The position numbers and the translations under genes are program-made. A stretch of 64,000 nucleotides of DNA from Ochromonas danica (lineage: Eukaryota > Sar > Chrysophyceae > Chromulinales > Chromulinaceae): assembly GCA_015146655.1 (NCBI GenBank), contig VKHL01000030.1, positions 1 to 64,000 on the forward strand, read 5' to 3'. The notes beneath the pieces were generated by a model, which made no database searches, was not told the DNA's origin, and was given only the letters and a program-made list of their open reading frames with translations. Positions 11,343-21,920 of the stretch are shown in pieces; position 1 is the stretch's first letter, and each line of letters begins with the position of its first letter.

Positions 11343-14300
11343 ATGAAAATGAGAGTGTTCACAGTTTTACCACTTCTCTTGGCTTTGGTATGGGGACATG
11401 AAGTCCTTGCAGAGAGAGTCAACAACTTCACTTCCCCAGATGTCCATATCTCTGGCATTGGACACAATCGCTTCTCGACACAGGAGACTCTGGGCACTTC
11501 CTCAGTCACCTTAACAGCTGACCAGTGGACTGTGTGTCCATCTTACTCCACTTCCAATACCGAATCTGCTTCTACGAATGTCTACCTTTGTTCATTCATT
11601 CTTTGCCCAGGAGAGGTAATTACCATTAACCTTTGCCAAGCAACTTCTTGTAGTGGGGACACCTACATTCGCCTCAAAGACAGCAATGGCAAACAGTACA
11701 CTTTTGAAGATGATGGTTGTGGATTCTGCTCCGTGCTTACCAACTATAACCCTTCCTTATCAAGTTGTACCACAATGGAAATATGGCAAGGGTGCTTCCG
11801 TAACCAGTCTTGCGGAGGAGAGTCTGCTATTTACATGTCGATCAATACGCCGTCCCCAACAACTATACCTACCATAGCACCTACCCAATCACCCACAATA
11901 TCCCCGACACAGCTTCCAACTTCCAGGCCCTCTGTAAAACCAAGCTCTCAGCCTACCTCTCAGCCGAGCAGACAACCATCATCTCAACCTACAGTTCAAC
12001 CAAGCTGCCAACCGACTTCGCTACCTTCCAGCCAACCCTCCGCCCATCCTTCTAGTCAGCCCTCTGTCCAGCCTTCCTCCCAACCTTCTTCCCAACCCAC
12101 AGCTATGCCTTCTTCCCAACCTTCTACTGTTCCCACCAATCAACCCACGTCACAGCCAAGCAGGGAGCCAACAGCCCAACCATCTGCTATTCCATCTACT
12201 CAACCTTCAGATCAACCCAGCAGCAAACCATCTGGTCAGCCCACTTCGAACCCCACTTCCTCGCCGTCAAGCCAGCCCAGTACTCAGCCTTCCTCTCAGC
12301 CTTCTTCCCAACCATCGAGGAGACCTTCTTCTCAACCTTCTACTGTTCCCACCAATCAACCCACATTGCAGCCAAGCAGGAAGCCAACAGCCCAACCATC
12401 TGCTATTCCATCTACTCAACCTTCAGATCAACCCAGCAGCAAACCATCTGGTCAGCCCACTTCGAACCCCACTTCCTCGCCGTCAAGCCAGCCCAGTACT
12501 CAGCCTTCCTCTCAGCCTTCTTCCCAACCATCGAGGAGACCTTCTTCTCAACCTTCTACTGTTCCCACCAATCAACCCACATTGCAGCCAAGCAGGAAGC
12601 CAACAGCCCAACCATCTGCTATTCCATCTACTCAACCTTCAGATCAACCCAGCAGCAAACCATCTGGTCAGCCCACTTCGAACCCCACTTCCTCGCCGTC
12701 AAGCCAGCCCAGTACTCAGCCTTCCTCTCAGCCTTCTTCCCAACCGTCAGGGAGACCTACTTCCCAACCTTCCAGCCAACCCTCGCTCCGTCCTTCGAGT
12801 CAGCCCTCGGCCCAGCCTTCCTCTTTTCCCACCGTGGATGTAAGCAGCTTGGGAGAGATGCTTCGATCTTCTCCAAGCTACCATCCAAGAAGCTTGAGCG
12901 GGATGGTGGCTTGGAATGTTTCTGGCAGTATGTGGTGGTGGGAAAGGAATGAGAAGCAGAATGAGAATCAGAAGCAGGATGGTTCGCTAACAGTGTTCAA
13001 CGTGAGGTCGAAGCTGTGTGGGAGTTCATCGAATGTGTCTGAGTTGGAAGCGGAGATGAACATGACGGCGGTGATCTCGAGCAAGAATGGGTATGTGGGT
13101 TTGCTGCGGGATGGTCGTTTCGCGGCGTGGGGATCGGAGGTGTCGATCTCAGGGTGGGAGCAACATGTGTCGTGTGGGGTTGAGAGTGTGGGTGGGAGTG
13201 TGAATATGAATGTGTTGGGTGGTGTGAGCTGGTGGGGTTTGGTGTGGTTGGTGAGCACGGATGCGTCGTTCGCAGGTGTGAACAAGACAGGAGGTGTGAT
13301 ATCGTTCGGAGCGGCAAGCCATGGCGGCGAGGTGTCGTCGTCTTGTGCATCTTATATGTCAAGCGGAGTGTTGGGGATCGCAGCTGCGTCGAGTGGCGCT
13401 TATGCGGCATGGAGAAGGGATGGGAAGGTGTGTAGCTGGGGCAATGCGTGGGCCGGAGGAGGCATCTCTTCGTGGCAGGATGGATCTCTGAAGGGTGTGG
13501 GAGGGAAGCACGTGAGGTTGAATGTGAGCGAGTTCCTTCATGATGTGAAGACGATCGTGGCGTCGGAGGCAGCGTTCGCGGCGTTGCGAGGCAATGGGTA
13601 TGTGGTGAGTTGGGGGAATTGTTACTATGGTGGGTGTGCTCCAGCGGATCTTCCTCGGTTGTCGTGGCTGGTATCGGGTAGTCAAGTGTTTGTGGGAGTG
13701 AAGGCGGAAGGTCGAGGTCAGATCGTGGCGTGGGGTAAGTCGGATGTGGGTGGAGTAATTCCCGAGTCAGTGTCTGCCGCGTTGTATGAGGAGGAAGTGG
13801 TGTATATCGAGTGCAATCGCGGGTCGGTGTCAGTGTTGACCTCTGTAGGTGGTTTGTATTGTTGGGGTCGATCTAGCTATGGAGGGAACTGCAGTTCTGT
13901 TTCTTCTGCTTTCAAGAGCACGTCTGGAGAAGGAGAAGGAGTGGGAGATGGAGTCGGGGAGGTGAGATTGGTGAGCTCGGATCGAGCATTTGCCGCTTGG
14001 CGCGAAGGAGGTGAGGTGAGGGTGTGGGGAGACAGTGGGTATGGAGGCGAGATGTCTGAGGAGGAGAGGTTGTGGGCGTCGAGTGGAGTGCAGAAGGTGG
14101 TGTCTTCTCAAGGAGCGTTTGCAGCGTTGAGGCAGGATGGCAGTGTGTTATCTTGGGGTCATGGTGGGTATGGAGGAGACATGTCTTCCGTGTCGTGGTT
14201 GCTGGGAGGAGGTGTGGTGGAGTTGCATGGTGGCAAGCTGTCGTTTATGGCGGTGAGGTCGGATGGGTTGTTGGTGGGGTGGGGAAATAATGGTGTGTTT

Positions 14301-14372
14301 GTTGATGGCAGTTCAGTGAGTTCAGTATCAGCGTCAAGTGCATCTTCGATGAAGTGGGAAGATTTGATGTGA
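11343..14372 (+). CDS. Secreted SQPS-linker / RCC1-repeat protein, copy B
   Basis: Single exon, 1009 residues, same architecture as copy A: identical signal peptide, Cys-rich N-terminal domain, SQPS linker, then RCC1-like blades with repeated SWG and YGG motifs. The linker is about 250 residues longer than in copy A and contains three direct repeats of 72 residues. Over the blade half (about 12850..14372 against 9000..10517) I could spot only a few differences from copy A, for example Lys versus Glu in VVYIKCN/VVYIECN. The flanking non-coding DNA is visibly more diverged. Secreted or wall-associated role inferred from the signal peptide; function unknown. Confidence 0.85.
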   Translation: MKMRVFTVLPLLLALVWGHEVLAERVNNFTSPDVHISGIGHNRFSTQETLGTSSVTLTADQWTVCPSYSTSNTESASTNVYLCSFILCPGEVITINLCQATSCSGDTYIRLKDSNGKQYTFEDDGCGFCSVLTNYNPSLSSCTTMEIWQGCFRNQSCGGESAIYMSINTPSPTTIPTIAPTQSPTISPTQLPTSRPSVKPSSQPTSQPSRQPSSQPTVQPSCQPTSLPSSQPSAHPSSQPSVQPSSQPSSQPTAMPSSQPSTVPTNQPTSQPSREPTAQPSAIPSTQPSDQPSSKPSGQPTSNPTSSPSSQPSTQPSSQPSSQPSRRPSSQPSTVPTNQPTLQPSRKPTAQPSAIPSTQPSDQPSSKPSGQPTSNPTSSPSSQPSTQPSSQPSSQPSRRPSSQPSTVPTNQPTLQPSRKPTAQPSAIPSTQPSDQPSSKPSGQPTSNPTSSPSSQPSTQPSSQPSSQPSGRPTSQPSSQPSLRPSSQPSAQPSSFPTVDVSSLGEMLRSSPSYHPRSLSGMVAWNVSGSMWWWERNEKQNENQKQDGSLTVFNVRSKLCGSSSNVSELEAEMNMTAVISSKNGYVGLLRDGRFAAWGSEVSISGWEQHVSCGVESVGGSVNMNVLGGVSWWGLVWLVSTDASFAGVNKTGGVISFGAASHGGEVSSSCASYMSSGVLGIAAASSGAYAAWRRDGKVCSWGNAWAGGGISSWQDGSLKGVGGKHVRLNVSEFLHDVKTIVASEAAFAALRGNGYVVSWGNCYYGGCAPADLPRLSWLVSGSQVFVGVKAEGRGQIVAWGKSDVGGVIPESVSAALYEEEVVYIECNRGSVSVLTSVGGLYCWGRSSYGGNCSSVSSAFKSTSGEGEGVGDGVGEVRLVSSDRAFAAWREGGEVRVWGDSGYGGEMSEEERLWASSGVQKVVSSQGAFAALRQDGSVLSWGHGGYGGDMSSVSWLLGGGVVELHGGKLSFMAVRSDGLLVGWGNNGVFVDGSSVSSVSASSASSMKWEDLM
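12121..12768 (+). repeat. Three 216-bp direct repeats inside the SQPS linker
   Basis: The sequence CTTCTACTGTTCCCACCAAT recurs at 12121, 12337 and 12553, giving a period of 216 bp (72 codons, in frame). Units 2 and 3 are almost identical; unit 1 differs at a few codons. Copy A lacks this expansion. Confidence 0.9.
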
Positions 14373-14852
14373 ATTTTGATTCACATGATTGGTAGGTTGT
14401 GTTAAGGGAGGTGCTTTCCTTATTCTAGTGACGTGAAGGATTTTTCGCCTTTGGTGATGGCGTCGTTTCTTTATTTGGGTTTGAAATACTCCATGGTGTG
14501 TTTTTTTGTTTTTTTCTGGTGCTATCTAATGGAATTAGACTACATAGATTGTGCTCCGCTGGTTATGTGGGTGTGCCGACGGTTGTGAAGTCGTGCAGCA
14601 GATTGTCTGATTATTTTCACTGATGTGAATTAGCCAGGGAAAACCGCATACATTTCGTTTTAAACGCCTTTTCGTTTCAAGAGGTTTGCGAAACTACAGT
14701 TCAACATTGGAAAATTCATTTTAAACAATGCTTCCATTTCAAGTGTCAAAACAAAATGGATAAAGCTACTTTAGAAATAATAGAAAACTACTCAAGACCT
14801 TCTTTGTCCTCTGATCTCTTTGCCTTAGCTGTTGCTTTCAATAACTTACAAC
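14373..14852. other. Convergent spacer, copy B to OTU gene
   Basis: No gene. It carries 3' flank of copy B, homologous to 10518..10845, and then the 3' flank of the minus-strand OTU gene. The segment near 14846 is also found at 7428. Confidence 0.6.
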
Positions 14853-15905
14853 CTAGATGACAATTACATTCTGAAATGATGGGGAGGGACTGTGTATATC
14901 TACAATGGAAGGAATATCTTTGGAGTCTTTGTTGGCCAGACTTTGTTTCTCTAGCTTTCGTTGCTCCTTCTTGGATAAAACAACATTCTTCTTTGCTTTA
15001 CCCCCTTTGCTTTGTTTGTCTTTCTTTGTTTGTTCATCTTGACAATGATCTTGAGACTTGCCTAGGTCTTGTTGGTTCGTTGTGTTGACTTTGTCTGTAA
15101 TGGCTTTGAATTGAGAATCCAATTCAGCCACAGCTGTATTCTTGTCTGTGAACTTAACTTCTAACTGCATAAAACCGGAGCATAATAGCTCAATGGCCTC
15201 ATCAATGTTCCCCACAGTCTTCTGTAAGGCTTGTCGAATGCAGTCATCTTCCACCCAAGGAACAGCACCTGCGACAACGTCGATATCTTGTTGAGAAGGT
15301 TTATGAGAGGAGGTATTGTTCTTTGCCGTGCAGCTTGTTATCTTCTCATCATTACCTACTGGAAGGTGATGACTACGACTTGCCTGTTGTTGGTTAGTCG
15401 GTACTACACTGTTATAATGACATTCTCCATGATATGACAGATGAATGCATTTACTACCACTACCACTGCCACTACTACTACTGGGATTACCCCCTCCAAT
15501 CATGTACATAGGTGTATCTGCTTGATGTATGTAGATGTCAACTTGATAGCATTGAGCAGCAGCATAAAGTTCTGTGTTATCACCCCATTCTCCAAAACAA
15601 CGAAGACGTTTAACATAGTCATCAAAGGACTCTTCATCTTCATCTAAAAACAAGACAAAATGATCTTTTTCTTGTTCAATATAATCTAAAATCTTCTTTC
15701 GAACTTCCATGTGCAGATTGACATCATCAAACAGTTGATGGGCAATAGAGCGAAACATACAATTTCCATCACTTGCCATATGAATAATAGTAAAACCTTT
15801 CTCTAATAATTCATTGATGAAAGGAAGATCAAAGTCATTAGAAATACCTTTCTTAGGCTTCTTCTTCTTCTTCTCTAATGAGTTCTTTCTATTTTTCATC
15901 ACCAT
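14853..15905 (-). CDS. OTU-domain deubiquitinase, OTUD3-like
   Basis: From the Met at 15905 the protein has about 350 residues. It starts with a basic Lys-rich stretch, then an OTU cysteine protease domain: SDGNCMFRSIAHQLF carries the catalytic Asp and Cys, and YHGECHYNSV the catalytic His. A UBA-like helix bundle follows (WVEDDCIRQALQKTVGNIDEAIELL), then a basic tail. OTU plus UBA-like domain is the OTUD3 layout; such enzymes remove ubiquitin chains from substrates. The open frame continues upstream to 16118 with 71 further codons, but these look unlike protein and the relic at 7605..7815 keeps similarity only up to the Met region, so I prefer the inner start. It lies tail to tail with copy B and belongs to the duplicated block. 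Confidence 0.8.
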   Translation of the reverse strand: MVMKNRKNSLEKKKKKPKKGISNDFDLPFINELLEKGFTIIHMASDGNCMFRSIAHQLFDDVNLHMEVRKKILDYIEQEKDHFVLFLDEDEESFDDYVKRLRCFGEWGDNTELYAAAQCYQVDIYIHQADTPMYMIGGGNPSSSSGSGSGSKCIHLSYHGECHYNSVVPTNQQQASRSHHLPVGNDEKITSCTAKNNTSSHKPSQQDIDVVAGAVPWVEDDCIRQALQKTVGNIDEAIELLCSGFMQLEVKFTDKNTAVAELDSQFKAITDKVNTTNQQDLGKSQDHCQDEQTKKDKQSKGGKAKKNVVLSKKEQRKLEKQSLANKDSKDIPSIVDIHSPSPSFQNVIVI

Positions 15906-16118
15906 GATGAGATGATGATCAGCAGGTTTTGGGGGTTGGTTTGGTTTGTTTATATTATACAGTAGTATTGCCACGCAAAACAATAACTTGCTACAAAAGT
16001 CTACTTCTTGAAAACTCTTTAAATCGTAGTTTTCATGCATCTTGCTATCTCTCTCTTCCCAAGAGGAAAACCAACAGCAAAGAGATGTGAAGAGAGAATA
16101 AGGGTCACCACTTTTCAT

Positions 16119-17727
16119 ATTATGCCACTATCCCTTCTTAATGAGTTAAACATGTCTTCTATATTTACCTATATCGAAGAGGTAATCTGAGGAGGTTGGG
16201 TGTTGTTTTGTCGTCATTCTCTTCTGCAGTCAAACTTGCACTAGATCTAATTAGATGATGACTACAGACGAAACCTACACTTCAACAAAAACCCTGTTAT
16301 TTCCATACGATGAAAGTGAATATAGTCAGTTCATGGAAGAAGAACGTACATCATGGTAAATCATAAATCAAATCATGAATAACTTTTACTCGACAAGCAG
16401 ACCTCTTGTTGTTATTGTCTACTTGGATGATGGGTCAACAAAGGAAATGATATCAATAGCATGGAGATGCTTTCAAAATTGCTATATAACACACAAGAGG
16501 AAGACAACTGTATGCTAGGCAAAGAGGGAAAGAATAGTCTGAAACCAGATGTTCTGTTTAGTGGATGATAGTCTAGATTTATTGTTTATTATCACAAGGG
16601 GATAAAGAGAGTAACTTAAAGGAAGATAAACAATGTTCATCAAATGATCAGATAACAGGCAGCCCTCAAATACAAGGGATCAAGTAAACAGTCTTAACTC
16701 AAGCAAATGCTGGCATATGGTATCACTGGGTTATAGTCTAGTTACTACTCTCCTAGAATTGTACCGGAGAAGAGGGTATGGGGAGAGGTAGGAAAGGGAA
16801 GGGACTGCTTCGATTGAGGAAGAACTCGAGCCATTTGCCTCGGTATGTCCCTGGGATTTCTCTTCTTGCCTCTCCTTCACTTTGTAGAAGTAAGATAAAG
16901 AAGTTGTGAGATAACCGAAGTTGGGAAAGCATCGTGTTGGAACTTAACAAAGAAATGGCTTGCTCAGACCAAACCCATAATCAAGCCGATAGTTCTGGGT
17001 CAATATGACAGAAGCATCATCTCAGCTGCTGTCAACTGATAAAGAGAAGAAAGGCAAATCTTGCAAAAAGCTGGCTGAACTTTGCACTTCTTTGTGAAAA
17101 TAAATGGGTGTCAAGCATTGCGGGACATATTGGTCATCGTCTGCATTGCGATTGGATTGAAGCAAGCGAGTAGTGAGACCCCTTTTGCAGTTTACAATTG
17201 CAACAAATAGATAGGATAAGTTCAATACACTAAGGATAAGAGTCAGTCGAAAGTGCAGATAGCACATTGAAACCAGATAACAAAAACCAGACTCATCAAC
17301 AGAAACAAGCCTTGAATGAGGCCAGTCTTAACTTAAACCATGGCAAACAAAGACCTCAAACTCTACTCATCAACACATCGTAGACAAGTTAAGCCTGTTC
17401 TATGGGGCAAAAGGAACTGCCTCCGCCTACATCAAAACACCACCCTTGACAACTTAACCCCCGCCATTTTCGAAACTCTCCTTGCTCACTAGAGAAAACA
17501 GTTATTTTGAAGTTATAACTTACAGCATTTTGCAGGGGGGAAGTTTTAGTTGAAGTCGGCCAGGACAGAGGCAATCAAAAAGTCAACCTGGACAAGATCG
17601 TCTTTGCCTGAGGTTGGAATGGGGTTGAAGAAGCAAATGCAATTGCGAAAGAAGAAAGATTGGAACAATATGAGAATGATAGACGCTTGACATTATTAAA
17701 TAACTCAAGCAATCTCGACGGAAAACC
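16119..17727. other. Gene-poor stretch before the SatP gene
   Basis: No confident gene. Several open frames of 60-100 codons on both strands show no family pattern. One weak candidate, a two-exon reading frame at 16255..16512, is listed separately. The last few hundred bases should contain the promoter of the plus-strand SatP gene. Confidence 0.4.
16255..16512 (+). CDS. Weak candidate small two-exon gene
   Basis: An ATG at 16255 opens a 34-codon frame (TLLFPYDESEYSQFMEEERT). A possible donor near 16357 and acceptor near 16402 would join it in frame to RPLVVIVYLDDGSTKEM and stop at about 16512. The pieces look protein-like, but the family is unknown, the intron would be short (about 45 nt), and nothing else supports the gene. 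It could equally be a relic or chance. Confidence 0.15.
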
Positions 17728-18620
17728 ATGCCATCTGAAAAGACCGTTGTAGTAGAGAACCAGCTGGAAGAAGGCATTGCAGGGACTTCTGTTCCACCGA
17801 GCGACTTGACTCGCTATCATCTTGTTCAAAACCCCACTTATGCCTATTACAAGCAACATGAAAAGCTTCATGGATTTCTCTCCCAGCAGTTCCCAACGAT
17901 TGCCAATCCTGCTCCCATGGGCCTCTGTGCCATTGCCTTGCCACTCTTTGTGCTTTCTATGTATAATGCTGGAGCAATCATTGGTAAGTATCGTGATACA
18001 GGGTTGGTGTCTTAGTGACTCGAATCAATGTCTAACCTCTTCTGTGTGCTTATTTTGTGTTAGATCTGCGATCCTCATCCCACGGTGCTGTGATGGGAGC
18101 TGCTTTCTTCTATGGTGGTATCTGCCAGCTATTGGCAGGTATGTGGGAGTTCAAAACCGGCAATACCCTTGGAGCTTTGCTTTTCTCCTCATATGGAGGA
18201 TTTTGGATGAGTTTTGCTGCTCTGTTTGTGAAGAGTTTCGGCTTCCTCGATGACTACACCAGCACTGTCGACCTTCGCAATGCCTTGGGCATCTATTTGA
18301 TGACATGGTCCTTCTTCACCTTTGTCATCACTTTCTGCGTTCATCGCACTAACCTTGCTCTATTTTTACTTGCTTTCAATGTCTCTATGACATTCTTAAT
18401 GCTTGCTATTGGAGAATTTGATGGTTTCTCTCCTAGCAATATGTATTGCCAACGAGCCGGAGGTATCTTTGGTATTATTTCTGCTGCCTTGGGATGGTAT
18501 GGGGCAGCAGCTGCTCTTCTGACGAAGCAGAACAGTTTCTTCACACTCCCAGTAGGAGAATTGGATCCCATCTATCGTCGTTTGGGATGGCTTGCTGAAG
18601 AACCTGTGGAGGCGAAGTAA
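17728..18620 (+). CDS. GPR1/FUN34/SatP-family acetate channel
   Basis: Two exons, 17728..17983 and 18064..18620, with an 80-nt intron, give 270 residues. The hallmark NPAPMGLCAIALPLF opens the first membrane helix, and about six hydrophobic helices follow (for example MGAAFFYGGICQLLAG and LGALLFSSYGGFW). Members carry acetate, succinate or other small monocarboxylates, with protons, across the plasma membrane; some are linked to ammonium export. The N-terminal 60 residues are a soluble cytosolic extension, as in fungal members. The length is normal. Confidence 0.88.
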
Positions 18621-19511
18621 CTTGGTTGATCCATTTAATAAATATATTGCCGTCCTTGACTACATTGGCAGGACGAGTCGTTTGAGTGTTTTCTTTTGAG
18701 TTATCTCTATAAAACATGTTCTATTCACATCGGGAACCCCGTTGTGCGTAATCCTTACCATTGTACAGTAATGTACTTGTAATGTAATCGTTACACATTT
18801 CCATTTTTTGTTCTCTGTTCCTGTCGTGAAGAAACTTGTTGTAGCACTCAAACACTAACATTGCAGGTCACGAGTTAATCGACACAAAAATCACCAGGAA
18901 TTATCACCATAACGTTGTGCACTAGTTCAGTGTTGACGTAAATGCGTAGTTTACGTTGGACACAACGCAACAATTCCGTAATTCCGTCGGAATTGTGTTT
19001 CTAGCGGCATTGTGAAACGGTGGAGCCGTTTCAATTACTGCGGGGAGGGGGATCAACGGCTCTTTTGCGCTGGCTGGGTGATGATGGTGGCAATGTGAGT
19101 GTGCTGCCACTGTGCACTGTGGACTGTGGACTGCCGCACTGCGCTGCTGCTTCGCTTTCTTCATGGCATGGAGTCCGCTAGACCGACAACAGAGCAAGAC
19201 CAACAACACCTTCCATCCTTCCATACTATTATTATCACTGACAAAAGACGAAGAAGAAGACCCCCTTTATTATCCTTGGATTACTTATTTACCACCCTAC
19301 TCTTCTTCTTTTGCTCCTTGATCCATAAAATCATTTAATTTCTACTATTTTTCTTCTCGCTGCCCAAGTAGAAAGAACGTCATCAGTTGTTGTCCTTCTT
19401 CCTTCCCCTGATTTACCTTCGTAGTTGACTCCCTCAACCACTGTACGGTAGATTCTCAATAACTATTATTTATTCTTCTTCCATCTTATTTAAAATTAGT
19501 TGGATGCAAAA
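18621..19511. other. Upstream region of the G-alpha gene
   Basis: No gene seen. It contains two perfect inverted repeats close together, 18970..18996 and 19014..19032, followed by a C/T-rich stretch leading to the G-alpha start. An antisense frame at 18922..19224 with a hydrophobic start is probably chance. Confidence 0.5.
18970..19032. promoter_or_regulatory. Pair of perfect inverted repeats
   Basis: ACAATTCCG at 18970..18978 pairs with CGGAATTGT at 18988..18996 around a 9-nt spacer. GAAACGG at 19014..19020 pairs with CCGTTTC at 19026..19032 around a 5-nt spacer. They lie about 480-540 bp before the G-alpha start and could be protein-binding palindromes or hairpins. Function is inference only. 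Confidence 0.4.
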
Positions 19512-20741
19512 ATGGGATGTGCTGCTTCCATGTCAAAATTAGCCGCCAATAATAAGGTGGAAGTGGAGAATGAAGCTGAGAAACTATTAAAGCAATCTAA
19601 AGAACAAGAGAAATACAATCTCAAGATCTTACTTCTTGGTGCTGGTGAAAGTGGTAAATCAACAGTAGTAAAACAGATTAAGATTATTTACGATGTCGCA
19701 GAACCCACATATGAAAAACAGAAATATAAACAAGCCTTACAAAGAAATGTGATTGAAGCAATGCAGACAATCTTACTTGCTGCAAAGACATTACAATGTC
19801 ATGTAGAAGATGCTAATCTATTACCGTATGTTGATAAGGTTTTAGCCATGCCACAAGATTCTCGTGTTACCGTTGAGTTGGCACCTATGATTGATCAATT
19901 ATGGAAAGATCCTGGTGTTCAAAAGGTGTTTGAACGTAGAGATGAGTATTGGAACATGGATGCTACACCTTATTATCTTAATGAAGTGTATCGCATCGCA
20001 GACAATAGCTTCTCACCTAATGAAGAAGATATGATCATGGCTCGTATTCGTACGACAGGTATTGTGATTTCTGAAGTTGTTGAAACACCATTTCGATTTC
20101 AAGTGGTCGATGTGGGTGGACAACGATCAGAGCGTAGGAAGTGGATCCATTGCTTTGATGATGTTAAAGCAATTATCTACCTTGCCTCCTTGTCTGGTTA
20201 CAATCAAGGTAACAGATACTACTACTTAGTATAAGCACATCAATCGAATATTATCACTAACCTAACTCTGTCGTTATTTTTGCTTTTGTTAGTGCTGTTC
20301 GAGGATAGCAGGGAAAACATTATGATAGAGTCATTGAAACTATTTGAAGATGTGGTCAAGAATCCACTTTTCAAGACCACTCCTATCTTCCTTTTCTTGA
20401 ATAAGAAAGATCTTTTTGAAGAAGTGATCAAGACTGTTTCTCTGAAGAAATGCTTTCCAGAGTACACAGGACCTGATAATGAGATGAATCCTGCTTTGCA
20501 ATTCATTGAACAACAATTTCGAAATGTGGTAGAAAAGCATGTACCTGGTAAAGGTCTGCCTATCCATGTTGTGGCTGCTCGTGTTCGTAGAGACATGAAA
20601 TTAGCCTTTGGAGAGGTAAAAGATACATTGAAGCGAAACTTTCAGCAAACACAAGGTAGTTATCACGCATCTAACAAATCAACCGCCAGTTCTGGACGGA
20701 AATCTAATTCTGTGCAGCCAGCAGTCGCTACTGGCAATTGA
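19512..20741 (+). CDS. Heterotrimeric G-protein alpha subunit
   Basis: Exons 19512..20208 and 20293..20741 with an 84-nt intron give 381 residues. I chose the Met of MGCAAS rather than the one four codons upstream, because Gly2 and Cys3 form the myristoyl/palmitoyl site of G-alpha proteins. The P-loop GAGESGKST (about residue 42), the switch I Arg-Thr segment RTTGI, the switch II block DVGGQRSERRKWIHCF and the base-binding NKKD are all present. The helical domain between P-loop and switch I is of normal size. Oddly, the TCAT guanine-contact motif is replaced by VVAARV, and the C-terminus continues past the receptor-contact helix with a Ser/Asn/Gln-rich tail of about 35 residues ending VATGN. 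The protein should bind GTP at the plasma membrane, but guanine exchange and receptor coupling may be unusual. Confidence 0.9.
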
Positions 20742-21920
20742 TATCTCTATCTTCTTCTTGTGTTGTTATTCCTTCTCCGTCTTTATCCTTTCCTCTGCAT
20801 TGCAGGACTGTTGTATAGTGTGATATAAATGACATCAAGATGTGATGTGCCCAAAATTCATCTCTAAAGTATTTGTTCTTACTGTGACGTAAAAGAGTAT
20901 TCGTTGTGGAGCTACTTGCATGCCTGCAGTTCCTGCTTTGTCTAGTTACGATTGTCATGATTGAAAATACTCCTCCTCAGCCTTCCTCTCTCTTCAAAGA
21001 TATGTTCTTCTTTACTCTCAACGCATTTCATGTTACTCCTCTCCAAATTTCCCTCTGTCCTCATCGAATAGACCTCTTCTTTGTCAAATAAGAATGTGTG
21101 GATTTGTTGCTGTGCTGTGCTACAAAGAATTTAGGCTTTTCTGTGTGCAGTACATATTCTATACTACGTGTGATTGATTTTTGAGGTTGTAACAGACAAG
21201 AACAATGAGGACAGAAGCGTTTTCATTTGCGCGCGTCCTTCTATTAAGCATGTGGGTAGTTCTTCTCTTAACTTGGATGTAAGATTAACCTGTAAGAACT
21301 ATGGATTTATCAAGTATAGCTAACTATACCACTCTCTTTTGTTCATAAAGTAGTTTTCTTTTTAAGTTTTTTCCCTGTAGCCTTTGACTTTTATCTCTGA
21401 AAACTTTCTATCGACACGCTGTTAGGCTGGCTAACCCTTGTTGCCCCCAACTTTGGTCGATAACTAATCAATCCATCAGAGAAGATACCCATATGCTACA
21501 ATGCGAAAAAATGGCTTTTAAAGCAGCCCCATAAATCCACCACCTCGGAAGTCGCTTCAAAACTCGCGTTTTGAGGGTTAAAACTGACAAAGCAGCGTGC
21601 CTGCCTGTTTGTGTGGTGCTATTACTTGCTAAGTTAAGGTTGGAAGGCCTAAAATTAATCGAGTTTGGAAAAAGTCGAGAAAAAGCGATTTATGGGGCTG
21701 TGCAACAAACAAGTACTGTGCCGTTGGCGGTGTGTGTTTCGTTCGTTGTTGTTGTTGTTTGGGAGTTTCTTGGTTGCGGGAAATTTTCACCAAACAAGGA
21801 GACTTGGACTTCTTCTTTCTTATTCTTACTTGCTCACTTTCTTTCTCTTGTCATTTCCTTTTTGAAAGGTAGTTTGAAAACATTCATCATCCATTATTCA
21901 TCTTATTCTATAATCAAGAC
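20742..21920. other. Intergenic, G-alpha to hemerythrin-like gene
   Basis: No gene recognised. A 14-bp inverted repeat (GCAGCCCCATAAAT at 21523 and its complement at about 21687) encloses some 150 bases. A frame of 119 codons at 21571 overlaps it and is probably not coding. Confidence 0.45.
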
